Source: Salinibacillus kushneri
GTDB taxonomy: Bacteria > Bacillota > Bacilli > Bacillales > Alkalibacillaceae
Assembly: GCF_900111405.1 (NCBI RefSeq)
Contig: NZ_FOHJ01000019.1
Location: 1-32,700 of the forward strand
Direction of reading: 5' to 3'
Length of the DNA stretch: 32,700 bases
Part shown: positions 17,926-26,169 of the stretch, in pieces
How positions within the stretch are numbered: the first letter of the stretch is position 1
Layout of the letters: every line of letters starts with the position of its first letter
Notes under the pieces: generated by a model
The model's database searches: none
Told to the model about the DNA's origin: nothing
The model's input: the letters and a program-made list of their open reading frames with translations, nothing else
Translations under genes and position numbers: made by a program

Positions 17926-17968
17926 AAGGCCGAATCAAAGTTATATAACTTTTGGTTTGGCCTTTTTT
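17926..17968 (+). terminator. Rho-independent terminator after spoIIB
   Basis: AAGGCC/GGCCTT forms the base of a long imperfect stem that continues through GAATCAAAGTTA against TAACTTTTGGTTT, followed by a T run. It starts four bases after the spoIIB stop codon. Confidence 0.9.
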
Positions 17969-18203
17969 GTTAGTATTTAAATCAATGGTTACATGTTTAT
18001 TCAGATAACATATTAGATTTAAAAATAACGGAATATATACGTGTAAACCTGGATAAAAATACATTTTTTACCTTAAATAAATACGTTTCTATATTCATAA
18101 ACCAGATCAATATTTAGTTGTCCACTTTTGTAAAATTGAAAATGATTTATTAAACTATATGTATAGGTAAAGCGATACATTATTGACTTATGGAGGTTAG
18201 CAT
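17969..18203. other. AT-rich intergenic stretch before maf
   Basis: This is about 235 very AT-rich bases with no gene. TTGAAA near 18136 followed by ATGTAT/TGTATA near 18160 could be a weak sigma-A promoter for maf. GGAGG sits seven bases before the maf ATG. Confidence 0.4.
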
Positions 18204-18785
18204 ATGACTTCACAACTTGTCTTAGCATCGTCATCCCCAAGGCGACAGGAATTATTGGAAAAAGTTCAGGTTCCTTTTGTTATTCGAAAGCCTGATGTGG
18301 ATGAATCTTCCGTAACTTCCAATACCCCTAAGGAAAAGGTTTGGCAGCTGGCCAAGTTAAAGGGTGAGCATGTGATTATAAAGGATGAAAGGGAAGTGAT
18401 TTTAGCTGCAGATACGGTGGTTTCTTATAGAAATCAGATTTTTGAAAAGCCAAATAATGAGAGAGAGGCATTTCAAATGCTTTCAAGGTTGAGTGGAGAA
18501 AGACATGAAGTGTGGACAGGTTTTATGATTCGATCCAATATGCATGAGGAAATCTTTACACATAAAACTGAGGTTGAGTTCTGGCCCTTATCAGATGAAG
18601 AGATTGAAGCTTATTTATCCACACAAGAAGCTTTTGATAAAGCAGGGGCTTACGGAATCCAGGGACAAGGATCGATTTTTGTTAAGCAAATTATTGGTGA
18701 TTATTATAATGTCGTTGGTCTTCCTGTTTCCCACGTTGTAAGAGAACTAAGAAAATATGATATTTTTCCTTCCTTCTATGATTAA
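18204..18785 (+). CDS. maf: Maf nucleoside triphosphate pyrophosphatase
   Basis: Maf proteins hydrolyse non-canonical or particular nucleoside triphosphates to monophosphates, and overexpression of Maf blocks septum formation in B. subtilis. The 193-residue protein has the family signature LASSSPRRQELL at residues 7-18, AADTVV near 71-76 and EKPNNEREAFQML, followed by a conserved GAYGIQGQGSIFVKQIIGDYYNVVGLP motif in the C-terminal third. The start is supported by GGAGG. Radical-SAM or kinase alternatives do not fit. It precedes radC by 32 bases. Confidence 0.95.
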   Translation: MTSQLVLASSSPRRQELLEKVQVPFVIRKPDVDESSVTSNTPKEKVWQLAKLKGEHVIIKDEREVILAADTVVSYRNQIFEKPNNEREAFQMLSRLSGERHEVWTGFMIRSNMHEEIFTHKTEVEFWPLSDEEIEAYLSTQEAFDKAGAYGIQGQGSIFVKQIIGDYYNVVGLPVSHVVRELRKYDIFPSFYD

Positions 18786-18817
18786 ATGAGGAGAACCTAA
18801 AGAGAGGAGCAATCCAT

Positions 18818-19507
18818 TTGTCAAATGAAATGGTTTTTGTAAAGGATGTACCTAAAAACGATCGGCCAAGAGAACGTCTTATACAATTAGGCCCCAATCA
18901 TTTATCAAATCAGGATTTGTTGGCTATCATTTTAGGTACAGGTACAAAAAATGAATCCGTTATGTCCCTCTCCCACCGCCTGCTTATTCACTTTGAAGGA
19001 CTACCGTTACTTAAGGATGCAACGGTGGAAGAACTAACAGCAATCAGAGGTATAGGCAAGGCAAAAGCGGTTGTCTTAATGGCAGCTCTGGAAATGGGGA
19101 AGAGAGTGTACTCCTATAAACCATCTGAACGATATGTGATTCGAAGTCCTGAGGATGGAGCTGATTTTGTTATGGAAGAGCTTCGGCACCTAAATCAGGA
19201 GCATTTTGTATGTTTATTTTTAAACACCAAAAATCAGGTCATCCATCAACAAACTGTCTTTATTGGCAGTTTAAATGCCTCAATTGTTCATCCCCGGGAA
19301 ATCTACCGTGAAGCGGTTAAGCGGTCTGCAGCCTCCATTATCTGTGCACATAACCATCCTTCAGGAGATCCCAGTCCTTCACAGGAAGATATTCATGTTA
19401 CAAAAAGGCTTTCCGAATGTGGAAAAATGATTGGTATTGAATTATTAGATCATTTGGTGATTGGTGATAGAAAATATGTTTCTATGAAGGAAAAAGGATA
19501 CTTATAG
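18818..19507 (+). CDS. radC: RadC-family (JAMM domain) protein
   Basis: The 229-residue protein has helix-hairpin-helix-like motifs in the N-terminal half (ELTAIRGIGKAKAVVLMAALEMG near 70-95) and a JAMM metalloprotease-fold domain in the C-terminal half. The metal ligands are His178, His180 and Asp191 in AHNHPSGDPSPSQED. The name radC is historical and a DNA repair role is not established in Bacillus. The TTG start at 18818 has AGAGGAG eight bases upstream. It ends 374 bases before mreB, a long gap containing a hairpin and a probable separate promoter. Confidence 0.95.
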   Translation: MSNEMVFVKDVPKNDRPRERLIQLGPNHLSNQDLLAIILGTGTKNESVMSLSHRLLIHFEGLPLLKDATVEELTAIRGIGKAKAVVLMAALEMGKRVYSYKPSERYVIRSPEDGADFVMEELRHLNQEHFVCLFLNTKNQVIHQQTVFIGSLNASIVHPREIYREAVKRSAASIICAHNHPSGDPSPSQEDIHVTKRLSECGKMIGIELLDHLVIGDRKYVSMKEKGYL

Positions 19508-19557
19508 CCCTATCTATTTTCTTATTTTTTTCGTATAATTAAATAATAGTTGAAAAA

Positions 19558-19594
19558 AAGCGCCATTTAACAAGTAAATTCTTGGATGGCGCTT
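19558..19594. terminator. Hairpin between radC and mreB, possible bidirectional terminator
   Basis: AAGCGCCAT and ATGGCGCTT are perfect arms with an inner CAAG/CTTG pair in the loop. Upstream is a run of As, so the minus strand would have a T tract; on the plus strand only a mixed TTATTAACTG follows. It probably separates radC from the mreB transcript. Confidence 0.55.
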
Positions 19595-19664
19595 ATTAAC
19601 TGTATTTTTTGTAATACACTATACATAAGAACAATTTTAGCTGGGTTGTTTTGGGTAAAGTTTG

Positions 19665-19693
19665 TTGTTATTCCCCCGCAGTTGTTTTATACT
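19665..19693 (+). promoter_or_regulatory. Candidate sigma-A promoter for mreBCD
   Basis: TTGTTA at 19665-19670 and TATACT at 19688-19693 are 17 bases apart. The resulting leader would be about 180 bases and includes CTCCC/GGGAG around 19696-19722. A 69-codon frame at 19586-19795 crosses the region but has no ribosome site. Confidence 0.45.
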
Positions 19694-19881
19694 TCCCTCC
19701 CCCCAGGAAAAAATATTAGGGAGTCACATGGTAAAAGAATGACGCCATTTATTTTGAAGAATTTTCGTGTGAAGCAACGGTTAATAAAGCTATGAATACG
19801 TAAAATGGATATGCAAAATCAACAATCTTTTGGAAAACAGCCTTTTCTTAACTAAGATTATATAGAGAGAGGAAGATTCAG

Positions 19882-20907
19882 GTGGCTCGATTTGGGTTTT
19901 CTCAAGACCTAGGGATCGATTTAGGTACAGCGAATACGTTGGTATTTGTTAGAGGCAAAGGAATTGTATTACGTGAACCTTCCGTAGTTGCCAAAAGCTT
20001 AGCTTCTGGGGAGACAGAAGCAGTTGGAAACAATGCTAAAGTTATGATTGGCAGGACTCCTGGAAATATTTCTGTTATTAGGCCGATGAAGGATGGGGTT
20101 ATAGCTGATTATGAAACTACAGCTATGATGATGAAATATTATATGGGAAAGGCTCAGAAAAAACGTTCCCCGTTTGCCAGAAAACCAAATGTAATGGTTT
20201 GTGTGCCATCAGGAATAACTATGGTAGAAGAACGGGCAGTAACGGACGCAACCAGGCAGGCAGGTGCAAAAGAGGCCTATCCAATAGCAGAACCATTTGC
20301 TGCTGCTATAGGTGCGGGTTTACCTGTATGGGAACCTGCTGGTAGTATGGTAGTAGACATTGGTGGAGGCACAACAGAAGTTGCAATCATTTCTCTTGGT
20401 GGTATCGTAACAAGTGAATCCATTCGAATTGCTGGAGATGAAATGGATGATGCCATTGTTCAATTTATCAAAAAGAAATATAATTTATTAATAGGTGAAC
20501 ACACTGCTGAAGTTATAAAGATGGAAATTGGAACAGCAATACAAGTAGAGGAAACTGTAGAAATGGAAATAAGAGGTCGTGATTTAGTTACAGGTCTTCC
20601 GCAGACCGTTACGACCACGAATAAGGAAATTGAAGAAGCCTTAAGAGATACGGTAAACTCTATTGTGGGAGCCGTAAAAAATACCTTAGAAAAAACACCA
20701 CCGGAATTATCTGCAGACATAATGGAAAAAGGGATTGTTCTCACTGGCGGTGGTGCCCTATTATCCAATCTTGATAGGAAAATTAGTGGAGAGACGGAAA
20801 TGCCGGTTTTCGTAGCCGAAGATCCATTAGATTGTGTAGCCATTGGAACAGGGAAATCACTAGATTTTATTCATCATTTTCGCTCAAAATTCAACAGGAA
20901 ACGTTAA
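19882..20907 (+). CDS. mreB: Rod shape-determining protein MreB
   Basis: MreB is the bacterial actin that organises lateral wall synthesis at the membrane. The 341-residue protein carries the actin-type phosphate motifs [13 protein letters not shown] near residues 11-23 and [13 protein letters not shown] near 157-169, with the adenosine motif [12 protein letters not shown] near 289-300. The start is GTG 19882 with GAGAGGA nine bases upstream. The N terminus (MARFGFSQD) is slightly longer than in B. subtilis. It is first in mreBCD, with mreC 35 bases downstream. Confidence 0.97.
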   Translation: MARFGFSQDLGIDLGTANTLVFVRGKGIVLREPSVVAKSLASGETEAVGNNAKVMIGRTPGNISVIRPMKDGVIADYETTAMMMKYYMGKAQKKRSPFARKPNVMVCVPSGITMVEERAVTDATRQAGAKEAYPIAEPFAAAIGAGLPVWEPAGSMVVDIGGGTTEVAIISLGGIVTSESIRIAGDEMDDAIVQFIKKKYNLLIGEHTAEVIKMEIGTAIQVEETVEMEIRGRDLVTGLPQTVTTTNKEIEEALRDTVNSIVGAVKNTLEKTPPELSADIMEKGIVLTGGGALLSNLDRKISGETEMPVFVAEDPLDCVAIGTGKSLDFIHHFRSKFNRKR

Positions 20908-20942
20908 GTTTATTGATTAAAAAATTGAAGTAGGTGTCATAG

Positions 20943-21842
20943 ATGTGGTCCTTTCTACGTAAAAGAGCCTTAATTATTATTCTTATAAGTATTATTTTAT
21001 TAGTTTCCCTAATTGGTTTTTCTATAAGGGACAGAGATGAGGTTAGTTTGCCTGAGGAGTTATTAAAGGATACGATTGGCTGGGTACAAAACATCTTTCA
21101 AGTTCCTATTGACTTCGTAGGCGGATTTTTTGAAGATATCAACGAATTAACGACAACCTTTGAACAAAATGAGATATTAAAGTCTCGTTTATCTGAATAT
21201 AAGGATTTACTATATGATGTTAAAGCCTTAGAAAAAGAAAATGAAGAATTAAGAGTATTACTGGACAAAAAAGACTCAGATGTACTCGAAAGTTATAATT
21301 TAATAGATGCAACTGTAAATGGTCGTAGTCCTGAACCTAAATGGATGCAGCAGCTCTCCATTAATAAGGGTAAACAGCATGGTGTGCATGCAAATATGGC
21401 TGTTATTACAGCTAATGGTATGATTGGTAAGGTGAAAACAGCCTATCAATTCACTTCAGATGTGCAACTACTCAGTGGTTTTGATAGAAATAACCGGATA
21501 TCTGCACTTGTTCAAAGTGATGGAGATGATAAGAAGCAAAAGGATACCTTTGGTCTAATAGAGGGGTATGATGAAGAAAAGGAATCCCTTATTTTAACCA
21601 TTCAATCATCAGAACATAAAATAAGTGAAGGGCAATTAGTGGTAAGTTCCGGCATGGGAGGCGTATTTCCAAAAGGACTTGTTATTGGTGAAATCGAATC
21701 TGTAGAAATGGATTCTTACGGACTTACCAAAATTGCTTATGTTAAATCAGCTGCAGATTTATATGACATCAATCATGTAATGGTGGTAGATCGGAACATG
21801 AATTCACCAGAGTCAGATGATACGGAGGAGGAAGAATCATGA
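20943..21842 (+). CDS. mreC: Rod shape-determining protein MreC
   Basis: MreC is a single-pass membrane protein linking MreB to the extracytoplasmic wall machinery. The 299-residue protein has a membrane helix at about 9-28 (RALIIILISIILLVSLIGF), a coiled coil at about 75-105 (SRLSEYKDLLYDVKALEKENEEL) and the beta-rich C-terminal domain from about 120 onward with SINKGKQHGVHANMAVI and GLVIGEI. The end is acidic. ATG 20943 has AGGTG seven bases upstream. The stop overlaps mreD by four bases. Confidence 0.96.
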   Translation: MWSFLRKRALIIILISIILLVSLIGFSIRDRDEVSLPEELLKDTIGWVQNIFQVPIDFVGGFFEDINELTTTFEQNEILKSRLSEYKDLLYDVKALEKENEELRVLLDKKDSDVLESYNLIDATVNGRSPEPKWMQQLSINKGKQHGVHANMAVITANGMIGKVKTAYQFTSDVQLLSGFDRNNRISALVQSDGDDKKQKDTFGLIEGYDEEKESLILTIQSSEHKISEGQLVVSSGMGGVFPKGLVIGEIESVEMDSYGLTKIAYVKSAADLYDINHVMVVDRNMNSPESDDTEEEES

Positions 21843-22366
21843 AGCATTTATTTCTTCCTCTGATTTTAGTTATATTATTAGTGTTAGAAAGTACAGCGAC
21901 AGCCTTAATTCCAGAACAATGGTTGTTAGCTGATATACAGCCTATTCCACACTGGATGTTGCTGTTTACCATTTTAATTGCTATTTTTTACGACCAGGAT
22001 CATACCATGTATTCTTTGCTTTATGCGATTATATTTGGCTTTCTATTTGACTTCACTTATACTGATGTTTTAGGTGTATATATGTTTACTTATGGATTAA
22101 CTTTATTTATGATATTGGGATTAAAGAAGCTATTGCATCCCAATTTTGTAGTAACATTACTATTATCTTTGGTAGGGATGTGCTTTGCCGATCACCTCAT
22201 TTATTTAATGTACTTTATGGTTGGTTATGCAGATGTTACTTGGACAACTTATTTACAGGAACGATTGCTTCCGACCATCCTAACCAATAGTTTATTTTTA
22301 TTAATCGTATATCCGATATTCCGTCAAAGGTTGGAAAAATGGGCTGATGAACAATTTTCTACCTAG
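21839..22366 (+). CDS. mreD: Rod shape-determining protein MreD
   Basis: The 175-residue protein is highly hydrophobic with about five or six membrane helices, the normal MreD topology. Family features include the ends MKHLFLPLILVILLVLE and FLFDFTYTDVLGVYMFTYGLT (about 70-90). It completes the mreBCD set, and its start overlaps the mreC stop (ATGA), indicating coupled translation. GGAGGAAGA lies upstream inside mreC. Confidence 0.94.
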   Translation: MKHLFLPLILVILLVLESTATALIPEQWLLADIQPIPHWMLLFTILIAIFYDQDHTMYSLLYAIIFGFLFDFTYTDVLGVYMFTYGLTLFMILGLKKLLHPNFVVTLLLSLVGMCFADHLIYLMYFMVGYADVTWTTYLQERLLPTILTNSLFLLIVYPIFRQRLEKWADEQFST

Positions 22367-22420
22367 TAAAGAGGATTTTTTACAGCCCTTATCGAAAATG
22401 TAGTATTGAGGTGAACCTCT

Positions 22421-23107
22421 GTGAATAACAAAAAACAAGCAATTACGATAAAAGGTACGAAAGATGGACTAACCTTTATTATTGATGAAACAAGTTCATT
22501 AGAACTCATTATGAAGGAGTTAGAAACAAAACTTTCATCAAAGGTAGTTGATCAGGATCAACCTATGGTTAAAGTTAATATAGATTTGGGTAATCGTTAC
22601 TTATCGAATGAAATGAAGGAAGAGTTATTAGAGATTGTTAGAAATAAGCAGAATCTAGTGATAAATGAAATTACTTCTAATGTTTTAACAAAAGAAGAAG
22701 CTCAAGAATGGTATGAAGAATTAGAGATTTCAACGATTACTAGAATCGTAAGAGCTGGTCAAAAATTACACGTTAAAGGAGATTTATTATTAATCGGTGA
22801 CGTCAATCCTGGTGGAAGTGTATCGGCAACTGGGAATGTTTATATACTTGGAAGGTTAAATGGTATCGCACATGCAGGTATTGACGGAAATCAAGAAGCC
22901 ATTATTGCTGCTGCTTATATGAATCCTACACAGTTAAGAATATCCGGTTTTTTAAGTCGGTCACCTGACTTTGAAACAGAAGGGCTTTTTATGGAATGTG
23001 CGTATGTTGATCAGAAAACCGAGCAAATATTAATAGACCGATTACAGACTTTAACAACTATTCGACCTGGTTTAGGTTCAATAGAGAGGAGAATGATCAA
23101 TGGGTGA
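22421..23107 (+). CDS. minC: Septum site-determining protein MinC
   Basis: MinC inhibits FtsZ assembly away from midcell. The 228-residue protein has the MinC N-terminal domain (about 1-100) and the right-handed beta-helix C-terminal domain (about 105-220) seen in KGDLLLIGDVNPGGSVSATGNVYILGRLNGIAHAG. The GTG start has GAGGTGA nearby. TTTACA (22379-22384) and TAGTAT (22401-22406), 16 bases apart, might provide an extra promoter in the 54-base gap after mreD. It overlaps minD by eight bases. Confidence 0.96.
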   Translation: MNNKKQAITIKGTKDGLTFIIDETSSLELIMKELETKLSSKVVDQDQPMVKVNIDLGNRYLSNEMKEELLEIVRNKQNLVINEITSNVLTKEEAQEWYEELEISTITRIVRAGQKLHVKGDLLLIGDVNPGGSVSATGNVYILGRLNGIAHAGIDGNQEAIIAAAYMNPTQLRISGFLSRSPDFETEGLFMECAYVDQKTEQILIDRLQTLTTIRPGLGSIERRMING

Positions 23108-23900
23108 GGCAATTGTAATTACGTCTGGAAAAGGCGGAGTAGGAAAAACAACAACTACGGCAAATGTTGGTACAAGTCTTGCCTTATTAGGTAAAAAAGT
23201 GTGTCTAATTGATACCGATATTGGTCTTCGCAATCTGGATGTTGTGATGGGACTCGAAAATCGGATTGTTTATGATGTGGTTGATGTTGTACAGGAACGT
23301 TGCCGAGTGAAACAAGCTTTAGTGCGGGATAAGAGATTTGATTGCTTGCATCTATTACCAGCTTCGCAGACAAGTGACAAATCGGCTGTGACCCCTGAAG
23401 GAATTCAAAGAATTGTGGCCGAACTAAAACAGGATTATGATTACATACTCATAGATTGTCCAGCTGGCATCGAACAAGGCTATAAAAATGCCATTGCTGG
23501 TGCGGATAAAGCGGTTGTTATCACAACACCAGAAAAATCCAGCGTTCGTGATGCAGATCGAATTATTGGTTTATTAGAAAAAGAGGAGGGAATGGAATCT
23601 CCTCATCTCATCATAAATCGTATTCGAACTCATATGGTTAAATCAGGGGATATGCTTGATATTAATGATATCGTTGAAGTACTTGCCATTGATTTATTAG
23701 GTATTGTAGCAGATGACGATGAAGTAATTAAATCCTCTCATCATGGTGAGCCTGTTGCATTTCAGCCAAATACAAAAGCATCCATTTCCTATCGCAATAT
23801 AGCACGAAGAATTTTAGGTGAATCGGTTCCTTTGATGTCTCTAGAAGAAGATAAAGGAATGATGGCAAAAGTGAAGAAATTTTTCGGTATAAAATCATAA
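23100..23900 (+). CDS. minD: Septum site-determining ATPase MinD
   Basis: MinD is a membrane-binding ATPase that recruits MinC to the poles. The 266-residue protein has the deviant Walker A GKGGVGKTTT at 10-19 with the signature lysine Lys11, switch motifs DTDIGLRNLDVVMGLE near 38-53 and DYILIDCPAGIE near 115-126. Residues about 253-266 (MMAKVKKFFGIKS) form the amphipathic membrane-targeting helix. AGAGAGGAG lies upstream in minC. A terminator follows, which ends the mre-min transcript. Confidence 0.97.
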   Translation: MGEAIVITSGKGGVGKTTTTANVGTSLALLGKKVCLIDTDIGLRNLDVVMGLENRIVYDVVDVVQERCRVKQALVRDKRFDCLHLLPASQTSDKSAVTPEGIQRIVAELKQDYDYILIDCPAGIEQGYKNAIAGADKAVVITTPEKSSVRDADRIIGLLEKEEGMESPHLIINRIRTHMVKSGDMLDINDIVEVLAIDLLGIVADDDEVIKSSHHGEPVAFQPNTKASISYRNIARRILGESVPLMSLEEDKGMMAKVKKFFGIKS

Positions 23901-23901
23901 G

Positions 23902-23934
23902 AAAGAGGACTGGTACTAGACCAGTTCTTTTTTT
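23902..23934 (+). terminator. Rho-independent terminator after minD
   Basis: AAGAGGACTGGT pairs with ACCAGTTCTTTT (two G-U pairs) around ACTAG, followed by more Ts. It begins directly after the minD stop codon. Confidence 0.9.
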
Positions 23935-23947
23935 ATGAAGGTTTATA

Positions 23948-23976
23948 GATCGTTAGCTGCCTCACATGCATACAAT
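23948..23976 (+). promoter_or_regulatory. Possible sigma-E promoter for the asparagine synthetase gene
   Basis: CATACAAT at 23969-23976 is a perfect sigma-E -10 box. Fourteen bases upstream, GATCGTT at 23948-23954 matches the -35 consensus at only 4 of 7 positions. B. subtilis asnO is a known sigma-E sporulation gene, which supports the reading. The weak -35 keeps confidence low. Confidence 0.35.
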
Positions 23977-24085
23977 GAAAACGCTTAACATATGATGATA
24001 GGTTGTTCGTCAGTAATAAGCTGTATTTCCCAGTCATAAACTAGTTTTGAAAGGGGTCTAAGCATCTAAGAGAGGATGAAGCTTT

Positions 24086-25933
24086 ATGTGTGGAATTACA
24101 GGTATTATTAATTGGAAGAAAGATTTAGAATCTGAACGATCCTGGCTTCAGAAAATGACGGATACATTAACGTTAAGAGGTCCGGATGATTCAAATCTAT
24201 GGATTGAACGGCATGTTGCTTTTGGCCATAAGAGACTAGCGGTTGTGGACCTCGAAGGTGGAAAGCAGCCAATGATAAAACAGCATCACAAGAAACACTA
24301 TACATTGGTATACAATGGAGAACTATATAATACAGAAGATTTAAGAAAATCATTAAGAAAGAAAGGGTACACATTTCAAACTACTTCAGATACCGAAGTA
24401 TTGCTTACAGCTTATATAGAATGGAAAGAAGATTGTGTGGATTATTTAAATGGAATTTTTGCATTTGGTGTATGGGATGATGAGAAGGAACAAATTTTTA
24501 TGGCAAGGGATCGTCTTGGTGTAAAACCATTATTCTTTTATTATAATGACGGTCATTTCTTGTTTGGTTCCGAATTAAAAGCTATTTTAGCTCATCCAAA
24601 TATAAAAACAGAAATTGATAGAGAAGGATTAAGTGAGATTTTTGGATTAGGTCCGTCGCGAACGCCTGGGCATGGAATTTTTAAAAACATTCAAGAACTA
24701 CGACCTGGTCATGCGTTAACTTTATCTAAAAATGGATTAAAGATTTTTCGCTATTGGAATGTACAAAGTTATGAACATAAGGATTCAGCGGAAGAAACAG
24801 CTGAAAGAGTAAGAGAATTATTTATAGATGCTGTCACAAGGCAGTTAGTTGCTGATGTCCCCGTTTCTACGTTTCTATCAGGAGGAGTGGATTCCAGTGG
24901 GATTACCGCCATTGCTTCTCGATATTTTGAGGATAAGGGTGAAGGCCCACTTACCACCTTTTCGATTGATTATGAAGGGAATGATCAATATTTTGAAACC
25001 AGTCGCTTTCAACCCTCCAGTGACGGTCCCTGGATAAAAAAAATGGTAGATCATTTTTCTACCGACCATCATAATGAAGTCATTAGTGGGGAAGAATTAG
25101 CAGACTTACTAAAAAAGTCAGTAGAGTTAAGAGACCAGCCTGGAATGGCTGATATCGATTCCTCTTTATTATGGTTTTGTACTAAAATAAAAAAACATAC
25201 AACAGTGAGTTTATCTGGTGAATGTGCTGATGAAATATTTGGTGGATATCCGTGGTTTCACCAGCCAAACACTAATGAAAGTGCAGGATTTCCATGGATG
25301 AAATCATTAGATTCACGAATTGATTTGTTACATCCTGAATGGCAAAAGAAGTTAGACTTAAAAAACTATGTTCATAATCGTTATCAGGATACTATAAAGG
25401 AGACCCCTCTTTTAGAAGGAGAGGGACCTGAAGATACAAAACGAAGAGAATTGTTTTATTTAAATATGCACTGGTTTATGCAGCAATTATTAGACCGGAA
25501 AGATCGGATGAGTATGGGGGCAAGTCTGGAAGTACGTGTGCCTTTTGCCGATCATCGATTGGTAGAATATGTATGGAATATACCTTGGGATATAAAAATG
25601 TATGGTAATCGGGAAAAAGGCATATTACGCAAAGCATTAGAAGGATTGTTACCAGACGAGATTTTATATCGTAAAAAAAGCCCTTATCCAAAAACCTTCC
25701 AGCCAGAATATACGACAGCAGTAAAGCAGTGGATGAACGAAATTTTAGCTGACTCCAGTTCTCCCTTGTTTGAATTTGTACAGCGAAACAAAGTAGAAGC
25801 AATTGTTAGAAGTGAAGGAAAGGAATTTAAAGATCCATGGTTTGGTCAATTGATGAAGGGTCCGCAGTTAATCGCTCATTTATGTCAAATTGATTACTGG
25901 TTAAGAACGTATGATGTAAAAGTTAGTGACTAA
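24086..25933 (+). CDS. asnO: Asparagine synthetase (glutamine-hydrolysing), AsnO-like
   Basis: The enzyme makes asparagine from aspartate, ATP and glutamine. The 615-residue protein begins MCG, so Cys2 is exposed as the glutaminase nucleophile, and the N-terminal class II amidotransferase domain (about 2-210) includes LRGPDDS and YNGELYN. The synthetase domain has the pyrophosphate loop SGGVDSS at 265-271 and ALSGECADEIFGGYPW-type motif near 375. Length and the C-terminal KKSPYPKT segment fit the AsnO group better than AsnB, so the symbol is moderately secure. The ATG follows AGAGGATGA. It lies between minD and the convergent glnK-amtB operon, an insertion relative to B. subtilis. Confidence 0.85.
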   Translation: MCGITGIINWKKDLESERSWLQKMTDTLTLRGPDDSNLWIERHVAFGHKRLAVVDLEGGKQPMIKQHHKKHYTLVYNGELYNTEDLRKSLRKKGYTFQTTSDTEVLLTAYIEWKEDCVDYLNGIFAFGVWDDEKEQIFMARDRLGVKPLFFYYNDGHFLFGSELKAILAHPNIKTEIDREGLSEIFGLGPSRTPGHGIFKNIQELRPGHALTLSKNGLKIFRYWNVQSYEHKDSAEETAERVRELFIDAVTRQLVADVPVSTFLSGGVDSSGITAIASRYFEDKGEGPLTTFSIDYEGNDQYFETSRFQPSSDGPWIKKMVDHFSTDHHNEVISGEELADLLKKSVELRDQPGMADIDSSLLWFCTKIKKHTTVSLSGECADEIFGGYPWFHQPNTNESAGFPWMKSLDSRIDLLHPEWQKKLDLKNYVHNRYQDTIKETPLLEGEGPEDTKRRELFYLNMHWFMQQLLDRKDRMSMGASLEVRVPFADHRLVEYVWNIPWDIKMYGNREKGILRKALEGLLPDEILYRKKSPYPKTFQPEYTTAVKQWMNEILADSSSPLFEFVQRNKVEAIVRSEGKEFKDPWFGQLMKGPQLIAHLCQIDYWLRTYDVKVSD

Positions 25934-25955
25934 TATATAGGAGCAGCAATCAATA

Positions 25956-25992
25956 AGTGCGCATAGATATAATCATTATATCTATGCGCACT
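25956..25992. repeat. 37-base perfect palindrome after asparagine synthetase gene
   Basis: AGTGCGCATAGATATAAT and its exact reverse complement flank a single C. It lies 22 bases after the stop codon. No T run follows, so it is a poor classical terminator, but it could stop transcription or protect mRNA ends as a stem, or bind a dimeric protein. The remaining bases to 26130 hold no gene; CCAGGA/TCCTGG near 26052-26066 is a small extra hairpin. Confidence 0.85.
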
Positions 25993-26130
25993 ATACCTTT
26001 ATTTAGATCCCTTCTAAGAAGATGGTCGTAATGACGATAAAATGAAAAAATCCAGGACCATCCTGGCTGACACTTCATATTTGATGTGCTTTTTTATCCT
26101 GAATTTTTATCCAATCATTTCCTATAATAT

Positions 26131-26161
26131 AAAAAAGCTACTTCTAAAGAAGTAGCTTTTT
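26131..26161. terminator. Bidirectional terminator between asnO and amtB
   Basis: AAAAAGCTACTT and AAGTAGCTTTTT form a perfect stem around CTAAAG, with As before and Ts after, so it can act on both strands. It is nine bases beyond the amtB stop codon and most likely ends the glnK-amtB transcript. Confidence 0.9.
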
Positions 26162-26169
26162 AAAGAACA

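Noticed and set aside
19586-19795. 69-codon ORF in the mreB leader
   Set aside because: No ribosome site, odd composition, and it overlaps both the hairpin and the promoter.
23976-23990. CcpA cre site before asnO (TGAAAACGCTTAACA)
   Set aside because: The left half and centre match, but the right half is one base out of register, leaving the final C and A mismatched.
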